Shown here: one piece after another, positions 1 through 12,300 of the stretch | Numbering within the stretch: the first letter of the stretch is position 1 | Layout of the letters: the number at the start of each line of letters is the position of its first letter | Source: Trachythela sp. YZ-2020 | Lineage: Eukaryota > Cnidaria > Anthozoa > Malacalcyonacea > Clavulariidae | DNA: 64,000 bases | NCBI GenBank assembly: GCA_016169945.1 | Contig: JADLSH010000273.1 | Span: forward strand, 124,001-188,000 | Direction: 5' to 3' | Made by a program: the position numbers and the translations under genes | Notes under the pieces: model-generated | Told to the model about the DNA's origin: nothing | What the model saw: the letters and a program-made list of their open reading frames with translations, nothing else | Databases searched by the model: none

Positions 1-91
1 TTTACAAATTGAACTGGCTAGAAGGTTACATAATTATTTTGTTAATTATGTCGTTCTTTAATATTAAATAGTTTTGTTGGCATGTGCGCGT

Positions 92-240
92 CAGGGCCGT
101 AGTCACGATGTTAACATTGGTGCGACTAATTTTTTCGAGGCCAAATGACTGAGAATTTGTAGGGGGCTCAGGGGGCATGCTCCCCCGGAAAATATTGAAA
201 ATACGAGGGTTCTGAAAAGGTATTTCGTGCATTCTGAGAT
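92..240. repeat. Partial hAT-like MITE end
   Basis: CAGGGCCGTAGTCACG at 92 resembles the hAT-type terminal repeats seen elsewhere in the window. The following G-rich block (GGGGGCATGCTCCCCC and a run resembling AAATTTTGAAA) recurs at about 13840, 28595, 32910, 38260 and 60610. The matching right end is not seen, so the element is truncated or degraded. Confidence 0.4.
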
Positions 241-393
241 CACTCTGTTACCCAGATAATATACACTCACGTACACTCATTGCCATGGTCAATAATAATA
301 ATAACCAGGGTTCAGATTACCAGTTACTGAATAATCATTCAGTCTAATTCTTAAAGAAAAAATAGATTTTCGTTGAAATTATTGGTGCGACAA

Positions 394-2502
394 TTAGTCT
401 AGGACCTGTAAAGGAGTTTGTATGCATTTCATTTAGGACAGATTATCTCAACTGTTTTAGGGTAAAATGACCATGGCGGTCAACATGGCATATGTGCCAA
501 AACCCGAATCCGGGGCGAAAGTCCTGAAAATGACCACGCCCAGAAACGGCACTGTCGGCATAGCTCTAAATCCTGAACCGCCAAAGCTACAGCCTTTTTG
601 AATTGCTTATAGTGTTTAGAATGGTTGATTTTATGGGTAGTCACTGGAGGGTGAAATTTGTCTAGGTATCATATTTTACAAGAAAATGACTATGCACCAT
701 CCCAGGTCAACTGCTAATTATGCATCAAATTACTCATTCACCTGGCAAAGTCTATGTTTTCTTATTTCCCAAACATTTTTGTCATAGGATGAAAAAATAT
801 GCTTATTTTAATATAATTATTATAAATTTCATAAGGAATGATATTGTTTTGTTGAGATATAACACATTTCATTTCACTTACCCCCCGCCAGAACACGATT
901 TCAGCCATATTTTGCCGATTTGTTTGCTTTTTATCGCCGAGCCTCGCAAGTATCATCCAAATGTTCTACTTTAACACAATGCTAGTTGACTAAAGAATAA
1001 TTCAACCAAGTTTCGTCGGGTTTTGGAGTAGTGCCATGTATTTTATATTCGATTTTGTGTCCTTCGACATTTCCTCAATTATGTAGCCATTGCAATGTCT
1101 CGCAGCTTCTCTGCCCGATAAATGCCACTTCTTCGTACACATCTGTATTTATATTACATTATCCAAAAATAATTGATTGTAGAATAGTCCCAATCGAAAA
1201 TTACTCCCATTACTCCCATTTGGGAGTGAAAAACCTTCCCTCGTTCATCAAGAACGAGAATCTAAAACAAAAGGTTCAAAATAATTTGAAAGTCTCGCGC
1301 AATCTTCACGAAAACCGCTCGTGGGCAACATTACAGGGGGGGGCAACATTTTCACGAATACGTTTGTTCGCGATCACAGCAACCCAAACTCCTAAAGTAA
1401 AGTTCGTGTGTTTAACTGTTTATATGTTTTATGACAAAATAAACAAATATTCGCGTAATTTTGTATTTTTCTGGTTTCCTTTAGCTATAAAAAAGAAACC
1501 AGAGATTTACGCAATCTTTTTGCACCACCAAACGTATTCGTGAAAATGTTTCCCCCCCCCTGTAATGTTGCCCACGAGGAGTTTTCGTGAAGATTGCGCG
1601 AGACTTTCAAATTATTTTGAACCTTTTGTTTTAGATTCTCGTTCTTGATGAACGAGGGAAGGTTTTTCACTCCCAAATGGGAGTAATGGGAGTAATTTTC
1701 GATTGGGACTATTCTACAATCAATTATTTTTGGATACTGTAATATAAATACAGATGTGTACGAAGAAGTGGCATTTATCGGGCAGAGAAGCTGCGAGACA
1801 TTGCAATGGCTACATAATTGAGGAAATGTCGAAGGACACAAAATCGAATATAAAATACATGGCACTACTCCAAAACCCGACGAAACTTGGTTGAATTATT
1901 CTTTAGTCAACTAGCATTGTGTTAAAGTAGAACATTTGGATGATACTTGCGAGGCTCGGCGATAAAAAGCAAACAAATCGGCAAAATATGGCTGAAATCG
2001 TGTTCTGGCGGGGGGTAAGTGAAATGAAATGTGTTATATCTCAACAAAACAATATCATTCCTTATGAAATTTATAATAATTATATTAAAATAAGCATATT
2101 TTTTCATCCTATGACAAAAATGTTTGGGAAATAAGAAAACATAGACTTTGCCAGGTGAATGAGTAATTTGATGCATAATTAGCAGTTGACCTGGGATGGT
2201 GAATAGTCATTTTCTTGTAAAATATGATACCTAGACAAATTTCACCCTCCAGTGACTACCCATAAAAGCAACCATTCTAAACACTATAAGCAATTCAAAA
2301 AGGCTGTTGCTTTGGCGGTTCAGGATTTAGAGCTATGCCGACAGTGCCGTTTCTGGGCGTGGTCATTTTCAGGACTTTCGCCCCGGATTCGGGTTTTGGC
2401 ACATATGCCATGTTGACCGCCATGGTCATTTTACCCTAAAACAGTTGAGATAATCTGTCCTAAATGAAATGCATACAAACTCCTTTACAGGTCCTAGACT
2501 AA
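394..2502. repeat. Long inverted repeat (foldback structure), arms about 970 bp, spacer about 162 bp
   Basis: Positions 394-1366 reappear as the reverse complement at 1529-2502 with only scattered mismatches and small indels. Open frames in one arm are mirrored exactly in the other (720-974 and 1922-2176). The outer tips read TTAGTCTAGGACCTG and its complement, with TA on both outer sides, compatible with a Tc1/mariner-like TA target duplication. The inner spacer contains its own short stem (CTGGTTTC with GAAACCAG). It carries no recognisable transposase. It could be a foldback or MITE-like element, or a palindromic local duplication. Confidence 0.85.
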
Positions 2503-3090
2503 ATGGCATTTTCTCCGTTCAGTCTTGGCCTATTGTTGTGCGAAGATAGGTTTCACGAATATTGCATTTTACCAAATTTTGAATAAAATCTTAGAAACAT
2601 ATACCATGTTAAATGAAAGTTGTCTATATATTGCATAAAGAAACGTGTATATAGAAGAGAACTAGGAAATTATAACAAAGGTACAGGAAGGTCAAATTCG
2701 AATAGCTTGCGTTTTGCATGTACGAGATGCTATTTACGAATAGTGCACACATACATGCTATATAGAACATTCTGAATTCACTTCACTGTTCTCAAGTCGA
2801 GTAAACACAGACGACTAAATTGTAAAAGCATCATAAAATGCTGATAAGTGGTCAATAAATATCATAACAACCCAAAATGTACTGTAAAATTATTAATCAA
2901 CGCTTCAATTAATTCGACACTCGTATCTCACAACATGAATAAATTGAAAATATTTACAACTAGTGAGACGTAACGTGTGGTGCGAAAGCATCACCCGCAC
3001 CATCTGACGTAGAACCCCTCTTCCCTATAGATTCCCGGCCTATTATGTTTGTCGTTGGTCGAAAAAAGAATATATTTTCATTATATTTCT
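2503..3090. other. Upstream non-coding region of the main gene
   Basis: AT-rich, with no convincing ORF or repeat. It should contain the promoter or 5' UTR intron of the gene starting at 3142, but I cannot identify a TATA box or initiator with confidence. Confidence 0.3.
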
Positions 3091-3141
3091 ATTCAGATAA
3101 TCTGCTTATCTGCACAAGCAAAATACACAAAGATAAAGAGA

Positions 3142-3394
3142 ATGATTCTCGTTTCAACGAAAATTGTAATTGGCGTAATCATGTTGACATACTTTGGTGG
3201 AACTCTGATCGTTTGTAATGAAGGTATCCCCATTTGTCACAAGCGCTTGACAGAACTCAAAGAAGACGTGAAAGGCTGGCGAGAAAGATGTTTAACTAAA
3301 AGTCGACAAGAGATTAATTCCACATGTTGTCAGGCAGAAAAAGATTACCTTCAGGATAGAATGCGTTCGCACTCGAAGATGTGTTTTTATGAAG
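3142..3394 (+). CDS. Exon 1: signal peptide and Cys-rich N-terminal segment (residues 1-84)
   Basis: The start is the ATG at 3142, with A at -3. The open frame reaches back to a TTG at 3049, but a plausible splice acceptor at about 3093-3095 (pyrimidine-rich tract, CAG) suggests the upstream part is intron or 5' UTR. Residues 8-24 form a hydrophobic core suitable for a signal peptide. The rest is a charged, Cys-bearing segment with a CC pair ([10 protein letters not shown]), possibly helical. The exon ends at 3394 with GAAG|GTAATA, phase 1, so the split Gly codon completes with GA of exon 2. I recognise no named domain in residues 25-84. Another exon between this one and 7419 is possible, since the 4-kb intron is filled with retroelement sequence. 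Confidence 0.7.
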
Positions 3395-6300
3395 GTAATA
3401 TAATCAAATTTCATATTGCGTTGGCGTTGGACATAAATGACTTTTGCGCATTATCTTAAAAAAATCAATACATCGATAATGCCTTATGTTGTCTTTCTTC
3501 TATTCGACGAAATTTCAGTATTCATTAGCTTTAAAATCCCATACAATAGAAACCCGAAATATCCTATTTTTACATTAAATCCACGTTTCGACTAATGTCA
3601 GTAATAATCAGGAATAAATACTTCTAGAAAAATATGTGATAGCAAAGCTGTCTGAACCTATCAACCATACTGTGGTGTTTTTTAAAGCACGCAATGATAC
3701 ATTGAAGTTGAATCACACTTTACTGTTCGGTAGTTAATCACAACTATTTCAATTGTCTATATCAAGTAACCTATATAGCTTACTATATAATTACCATATG
3801 TCTAGTATCAGAATATTACATTCCTCCCCCTTCAGTTCATTAATAATTGTTCCCACTGATTAATTGATAATTACTTCGATAATCATTGTTCTGAGATTGA
3901 TTTAACTGTTTATCAGCTTAACAAAACAAACAATAATAATTAAAGTTTGTGCTCTTTCAAGTCCTTTCGTACAAAGTCTATTTCCTTCTATTTCTTGCGC
4001 TTTTTCAATTGTTCAGATCTTCTTAGTTGTGGGAATGGTGGATTTAGTTCTTTTTGTAAGGTTTTGTTTGTGGGTTGTTTGTCTTGGGTAGTAGTATTTG
4101 GTATGGTTGGAGCATTTGTAGTGGTGACGGTATCTGGGGTTGTGGTGACAGGAATGTTTGTGGTATCAGGTATGGAGATGGGTTGGTTTTCTTTCATTCG
4201 TGTGTCCTTTAACTTCAGTTCCTGGTTTCTTGGTTTCTGTATGAATTTGAATTTTCTTGCATCCCTCACGATTGTTCGTCCATCTTTGATTCTTTTTGCG
4301 GTAATCTGTGAGCCTTACGTTTCGGTGATAACATACAGTATACGTATGGTTCGTACATTGTTTGGCCTTTGCGTTAGTTTTGTCCTTTTCCAACAACAAC
4401 GCTGTCTTGTGTCGTTTGTCGTGGTATTCTTTACACTTGCGCTCGTGTTCTCTTACTGTTGTGTCTTGCTCTTGGGTTTCGGTTGAGAAATGGTCCGACT
4501 TAATCCTCACCTCTCTATCCAAGAGTAGCTAATTGGGTCGGAATTTTGTTGCAGGATGTGGGTACTTTCGTATGCTGGGAGCATTTCGTATGTGGCTTCT
4601 TTAGGATCGATGCCGTCTTGCTTTGATATAGCCATTATCTTTTCGACGAGCTTGTTGAATCCTTCCACTTGACCCTGGGATTTCGGGTGACGTGGTGTTA
4701 TGCGTCTGTGGTTGAAACCTGATTCTTTCGCGAATTCTTCGAAGGCATTCGAGTTGAATGGTGGGCTATTGTCGCTTTGTAGGGTTCCGGGAATGCCGTG
4801 TGTGGAAAAGATCCTTTTTAGCTTCTTTCTGGTTGCTTCGAACGATATATTCTCCCTCAGTGTATCTCGATTATTGATCTGTAACAACGAGGGCACAGAA
4901 TACTATACAGAAGGTCATCTCTAATTCTCTATATTGTTTTTGCGTAAGCGCTATTCGTCATCGATTCGCCACTCAGCAAGTGCCCTAAACAGAAGAGTCA
5001 CCCCCCTGGAAATATAGCCATTTTGAATATTTCCAGGGGGGTGACTAATTCTGTTTAGGGCACTTGCTGAGTGACGAATCATGACGAATAGCGCTTACGC
5101 AAAAACAATATAGAGATGACTTTCTGTATAGTATTCTGTGACGAGGGCATGGAGCAGTGGAGCACAGAAGTCGAGGCCAGCGGCTCATATTCCCCGTAAT
5201 ACGCCATGTAAAGGGTAGTGAAATGCATTATTACAATAATCGTAATAATAAAGCCTCTGCGGAGGAGAGAGGCTAAACGTGGTCTGGTTGGTATAGTTTC
5301 ATCATTTTAGCGTGTTCCGTGTGTTTCGTGTTTGTGGAAATTTGCCAGTCAAAGCATCTTTTGGCTGATCCCTCAATTTGTTCATTTCTGATGATTCTTC
5401 TTCGAGACGTTTTTTTAACGGGGATTTAGCCCAAAATCTGACCGTGGCATTTCAGTCAAGTATAAGTATAGGGGAGTCCGCCGGAATGCTCTCACGGAAA
5501 CTATTTTGAAATTATAACCCTGGAAACGCTATTTGCTGCGTTTTGGCTTGCAGATTTACTTCACGTATATTTTGACAAAAATAAAGAAAAATAACTACAA
5601 ATCTATATCATATCTTGCAAAGCAACAATAGTCACGACAAAATGTTCACTAAATGTTAATCATCTTGCAACAGCAGCACAACGGTAGTTGAGAAAAGAAT
5701 GGTCTCGTTAGTTGTAAACATCTTAGGGATATCAGGCTCGCTGACCGTTGCTAAAAATCGCAGTTGCACTTTACGATTTTCTCCGAACACCGCTTAGGGA
5801 GTTATCGGGAAGTTGTCGTCCACGCAGGCTATTGTCTTAGCAAAGAATTTGATATGGTTTTCCCTAATCAGCTGCGTCTTTATCTAACAAAGATTCATTT
5901 GTTAAGATCACAAAAATATAACCGTAGTTTGGGCCACATTTGCCTCCGCCCCTGATCCCCCTCTGCATTTGGTCAGCGAAGTCTCCGGAGTCCAAAAACT
6001 GCACGCCAAAAACGCGAGTTACATTGTGGGAGTCTAGTATGTGCGCTTTGCTGGCCCCGGTGTCATGTACGTTTTGAGTCGGAACCTCAATGCTTTTTAT
6101 AAAAGAACAAATACTACACAATTAGATTGCTACACATTGGAACTGCTAACGTTTATACATAAGGTTAAGGCCCATTTCTAGGGACTTAAAGGGGCCTCAC
6201 AAGTATAGGGGGCCCACCGACCTTTTGCACGGTGAGCCCGACTGGCCAGTCCGCCCCTGATCACAAAGCTCAGAAAAACTTTTATATATTTACGTAAATA

Positions 6301-9300
6301 AGGGCTGCACAAATCACGAAGGGTTGCATAAAATGTCTGGCCAATAACTGAATGTGATTTTTTCCTGTTTGCTGCTGCAAGTAGAGCTTGTGATGCATCA
6401 GCATCGCATTGTCCAATGCAATTTACAAAAAATACTTTGTACAAAGGTCAAATTCACCGAGAACGGCAAATAGAAGCGTTGAAGACATCATCATCTAAGC
6501 ACTGAATTCCAGAAATTACAACACGGTATTAATCTCACTCGTTGAACATGAATATCTACCCAAAACTTTTACTGATACCCCGTCCTCGTCTCAAATTGTT
6601 ATACCCTGAAAATATCCTAATTTTACAGAAACGTTTCAACATATATCGTCAGTTGAATAACTTGGTGTCCTCAGCAGTGCAGGAATATAACTTGTATTGT
6701 CCAAATGGAGTCAAATCACTTGCTGAAAAATTAATTTCTGAATGTCCCAACCGGGAATTGAACCAAAGGTCTCTGGTTTAACGTACCAGCGCTCTAACCA
6801 CCGAGCTATTGGGATGCCCGATCGAGACACTCAGAAATATTATATGTATACACTCAACCGGGATATCTAATCCACAATACAATTCCCGGTTGGGATATTC
6901 AGAAATTAATTTTTCAGCAAGTGATTTGACTCCATTTGGTCAACTGAATACAAATTATCGTCAGTTGAGAATTGACAAGGTTTAGCTGCACTTTGACTAG
7001 TTTTCAGAAAAATGAAAATTCGGAAGCTCTTGTAAAGAACACAATAAACTATAATTAAAATCAATTTTGATATACTACATATTATATATGTTAAGTCTTA
7101 AGTTTAAGTTTATATATTTTGTACAATAAAGCAATCCACATGCCACGCTACTTTTACCGTCTAGCGCATTAGTCGAGGACCGTAGGGTTGAAATTCAATT
7201 GTGAAATAAAGTGAATATGATATACTCCTGGAAGAATTATTATACCCAAGTGTCATAGCAATTGTTCAAATATATGACATATTTTGTACGTGGGTCGAGT
7301 CAAACGCTAGGCGAGGATCGTAGCGTGAAAATTCAACAGTGAAATAGGAAGTTATCACTGACTGAAGCTTTCTCGCAATACAATTCTCTATTTGACTTGT
7401 GCGATTATTTTTCTTTAGGACCGTATCCTCAGCCATACTTACTTGTGGCTACCACGACTGGAGTCTTGGTAATTGACCTGATTACCTTTGATACAACAGT
7501 CGTCGTCAGTAGAACCCGAGATATTTGGGATTTGGATATTGATACAGTGGACAAGAAAATGTACTTTGGAAAATACAATGAAGATATTCGTCGGGCGAAT
7601 TTTGACGGTACTGATGAAGAAATTATTGTGAAAGATTCTGGCTTTGATGGATTAACAATTGATTGGATTGGACGTCGTGTATTCTGGACTGATTGGGAAA
7701 AGCAAAAAATTTACGTGGCGACTTTAGACGGCAAAGATAGCAGAGCGCTGATTAATACTGTGTTTCCTATGTATATAGCAATGGATCCCATCGAAGGGTG
7801 AGTATTACGTAATTTTGGAAGTAATTACATTCAACAGTTAATCATAGAACTTGTTTTATGAAAAAACTCTTGCCGTGATGTAGAAATTTTTATATTTTAT
7901 CTGTTTAGGTTTATATTAAACTATATACTTGAGAAAATGTCAAATAATAATTGAATAATTTCGGCCAATCACAAACATTTCCAGCGTATAACAATATAAG
8001 TACTTGCGGAAAATATATCTCGTGCGTTATGGCGTTATTATTACTATTATAATTATTACTATTGTCATTATTACTATTACTTTTAAATAAATCGGCAAGT
8101 CCAATCACAAGATATAGATACAAGTATTCCAATATTAAATGGTGTGATATATATATATTTCTAAAATTCATTAATTATTCATAAGCAAAATACAAAGGAA
8201 ACTCATGACCCGTAGCGGATCTATATATTTGATATAGACTTGCTCAAATTTTCTCCTTCAATTTTTAGAGCGTAGATAACATCAATCTTCAAAATTCCAA
8301 CGCCAGTGAGCGTACAAAACGAGTCATTTTAGAAGTCATATACAAACCTTGCAGTTCGGCCTTTATTAGATCTAAAACACTCGGCTGCGCCTCGATGTTT
8401 TAAATCAGATAAAGACCTCTCGCGCGGTTTGTATATATATATATATGGACATCCATAAACGATACCCGGTAAAAACATAGTAAATTTGATAGAAAAATCT
8501 TACAGTAAAGGATTTGCAATTCAGTGAGCTTTCGGAAATAGAGTATGCTTCGCGCGCCTATAGTGTGATAACCTGGCCAGTAATAACAATATCACTCTGA
8601 CAGACCCAAACCATGACGAGCAACTCAATCACAATAAATATTCTGAGCACAATTTCTGGGGAGCACCATATAAAACGCATTGTACCATTATTTTTCACCA
8701 TGTCAGAATGCCTCAATTACGTTACTACTACACTGGCCGCAGTTCATTCGAGAAAATTATTTCAAATTCCAAGTTGAAGTTATGTGATCCTCAACACGTA
8801 AAATAAGAACATTTGTAGTTAGACTCGGCGAGATTTCAAAATATCGAACTTCATGAGGCATTTCTTACTAAAATTTGCGACAACCTTATTCTTATGTAAT
8901 TTGACCTGCTGAATTCGAATTTACTGGTCGCCAGAACTCATTTTGCGTTTTTCATGGAGAAAATGACGTCACGACGTTTGTGCCTCTATGACGTCATAAT
9001 AGAGCTGAAAATTCCAAGGAATCGCCTGCTCTGTACCGTTCTCTTCCTAATCCTATCAGTTTTGAGCTTTAAAACGCTCCCTATTATGTTTATTGCAAAA
9101 ATGTCTACGAAAAATGTCATTCATGGGCATATCACGACGTCATACGATGACGTCATAAGCGATTGAAAAATCTAGATTTTCATTTAAAAAGAACTCAAGG
9201 AGCAGCTAAAATTGTAATCATTAACCTTAACACTAATACTTAAATCTCCAGAGAATCAAATGACAACAACTCAATGACTTCATTGAATTTAAGAAGAAGA

Positions 9301-12300
9301 AAAACTATGTTACATACATTATGAACCAGGCTAGACGGGAGTTTTACAGAAACTTCATTGATGAGAACAGCGTTGATCAGGGTCGGTTATTTAAGGCTGC
9401 AAAGAAACTCCTAGGGAAGAGGAACGATGTATGCTTCCCTCAATATTGTGACAAGGTAGCCTTAGCCAATGACATTGGCAGATTTTTTGTGAGTAAAATC
9501 GAAGGTATTCGATCGGATATTGAGGCTTTTGATGTTCAGTGCGCGTGATGCAGTTCCTAAAGATTTGGAAGTAGATTATACTCAGATATTCAGTGATTTC
9601 CAACTTCTCACTAAAGATGACGTGAACTCGCTTATCCAAAAGTCACCTAAGAAGTCCTGTTCGCTAGATCCCATGCCAACATCACTGGTGGTCAAGTGCC
9701 TTGACGAGCTTTTACCTACAATTACGTGTATAGTTAATCTATCTCTATCATCTGCTCAATTTGCGGAAGATTGGAAGAAAGCTCAATCCTCTTCTGAAGA
9801 AAGTTAGTTGCTAGTTTATACTCGGAGTTTTGCAACCTTCGTCCGGTCAGTAATTTACAGTTTATATCCAACTTGACAGAACGTGCTGTTTTTGATCAAA
9901 TGCACAATCACATGATGCGGTTTGATCTTTATCCTGTATTACAGTCAGCATACCGCCAAGGACATAATACTGAAACAGCACTACTCAAGTTGCATAATGA
10001 CATTCTTTTGAATATGGACAAGAAACACGTAACTTTGGTGGTCTTCCTTGACTTGAGTGCGGCGTTTGATACTGTTGACCATGAGATCCTAATTTCGCGT
10101 TTGACAATAAGCTTTGGAATAAGAGGCAATGTCTTAAATTGGTTTATATCATACCTCACGAATAGATCTCAACGAATTACCTATAGTGGTTGTGTTTCGA
10201 ACAGTTTCCCTCTCCCACAAGGCTCATGCTTAGGACCACTGTTATTTACGATTTACTCCAGTAAGCATAGTCGTAGGAAGCAACTTCAAGTTGGGGGGGG
10301 CACTTTGTCTTAAGGGCACCTCTTCTATTAGAAAAGGGCACTTTTTGCATTGTTTTAGCTGGAGAAAAGGGCAATGTTTAGAGAAAATTTGGGGGGCACG
10401 TGCCCCCAGTGGCCCCCCGGTTCCTACGCCACTGCCAGTAAGCTATTTCAGGTTATACGAAATCATCTTCCAGACGCTCATGCATACGCGGATGATTCTG
10501 AACTCTACCTCTCATTCAAGCCAGATAGCAAAGTGAGTCAGGTCGAGGCATTGGATGCGATGGAACGTTGTGTGAATGACATAAGAACATGGATGATAGT
10601 GGATAAACTTAAAATGAATGAAGGAAAAACTGAGTTCATGGTTATTGGAACTAAGCAACAACTTTGTAAAGTTAACATTGATCATCTGACTGTCGGTGAA
10701 TCTAAAATCAATCCTGTAAGCGCAGCTAAGACTCTGGGAACATGGTTCGACTCTAACCTCAACTTACGAGAGCATATTAATAAGACCTGCAGAGCTGTGT
10801 ATTGCCATTTAGATAACATAAGGCGCATTAGGAAATATCTATCTAAAGAATCGACGCAAACGCTAGTTCAAGCGTTCATTATTGAGCGCCTTGATTATTG
10901 TAACAGCCTTCTTTATGGTCTACCCTCAGTCCATCTTGACAAACTACAACGTGCACAGAACTCTGCGGCGAGAATAATCTGCAAAACATCAAGATTTGAC
11001 CATATAACTCCTGTGCTATATACCCTACAATGCCTGCATTGGCTGCCTATTAAATTCCGCATTAGCTATAAAATACTCATTCTTACTTTTAAGGCGATTC
11101 ACGGCCTTGCGCCTGAATATATTAGTAATTTAATAGGTATTAGGGAAAGATCCATATACAGTCTTCGATCTAATAGTGGATTACTTCTTAATCAACCTAG
11201 TGCTAAATTCAGAAAGACATTAGGGGATAGGTCATTTATATACATCTGCTGCCCCAACACTCTGGAATAAACTACCTTTACATATTCCGAACACTGACAA
11301 TTTTACAAGTTTTAAGAATATTTTGAAGACTCACTTTTTTAAAATTGCGGTTAATGTTTAAGTAAATTAAATTAATGATCTTATGTATGTAATTAGATTA
11401 TTTTTGTTAGTTATCTTATCTGTCTATATCAATTCTTGTGAAGCGCATTTGATCGTATTCATATGTTAATTTGCGCTATAAAAGTTTTAATTATTATTAT
11501 TATTAATTAGATGTTGTTAAATCGTAGCTGTGTGCAGTGATGACGTCATCATATTGGCGTTAAAATGCTATACTTTTAATATCTCGTTTCTGTTTGCAGA
11601 GTAACCGCAAATGCCAGTGCAGAACAATTCTAAATTAATGCTGCCACATCGTAGTGTTGTGCATTCGCTTTTGCAAGAACAAAATTAACTATTTCCTTGT
11701 AGGCGTTTGGGATCAGTTTCACTGTCATTAAAAGCGGGAAGTCTGCCGTCATCATCTTTCTAGCATCCTATTCCTTCAGGGTTTGGTAGGGAAGGTTGCT
11801 GACAGGATTCCTGTTTCCACTGCACTAGTGCTTGATAGTGAACGCGCTTGATATATAAATCCAAAGGTCCTTAGTGTGGGAGGAGGGAGTAATGCTTCCG
11901 GTTTCGCAATTTTCGAGAATGACAGATTCAGGAATCCCACACTCATACATTGTACACTAATGATCCAATTAGGAGAGAGCGCTTCCTCATCCAGCGCGAC
12001 GCAAGGAGGTGATATTTCAGTTGGAAGAGCTGACACTTGGCTTTGGTTGTATATACATGACGTCGTAGTGTCCAGTTAGTGCATGAAAAGGAATCGAAGG
12101 AGCGCGGACACTGACCCTGCTGGAAGATTGTCACTGGTGGTCCTGATGTCTTAGTATCTGCTCCGCCCTGCTGTTCCGGCCATCATCCATATATTTTCTC
12201 AACGAATATCAGATGCATGTGCCATGAGAATCAGAAGTACATCCGTATCATTTTCCGACACACCTACAGTAACGCAAGTCTTGACAATGCAGTGTACCAT

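Larger units (their letters stand above)
3395..7418. other. Intron 1, filled with retroelement and MITE sequence
   Basis: Bounded by GTAATA and TTCTTTAG. It holds a Gypsy relic, a palindromic MITE and a tRNA-like repeat, listed separately. 5300-6640 contains pieces resembling hAT-MITE interiors and ends (about 5470-5540, 5945-5965, 6190-6260) but no element I can bound. 7150-7350 contains two imperfect copies of a 50-bp motif (about 7155-7205 and 7298-7348). Confidence 0.6.

Noticed and set aside
720..2176. Mirrored 84- and 64-residue ORFs in the two arms of the inverted repeat
   Set aside because: Identity of the ORFs follows from the DNA inverted repeat; composition is AT-driven and no domain or start context supports coding.
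3049..3141. Extension of exon 1 upstream to 3049
   Set aside because: The codon there is TTG, a CAG acceptor lies at about 3095, and the ATG at 3142 directly precedes a signal-peptide-like segment.
3947..4486. 179-residue + strand ORF
   Set aside because: It is antisense to the Gypsy integrase tail; the hydrophobic composition is a by-product of the opposite strand.
5930..6260. hAT MITE suggested by two CCGCCCCTG ends
   Set aside because: Both look like right ends; no matching left ends or target duplications could be found.
6744..6815. Functional tRNA-Asn gene
   Set aside because: Position 33 is C, the T stem is mismatched, and it sits inside a repeat with a target duplication.
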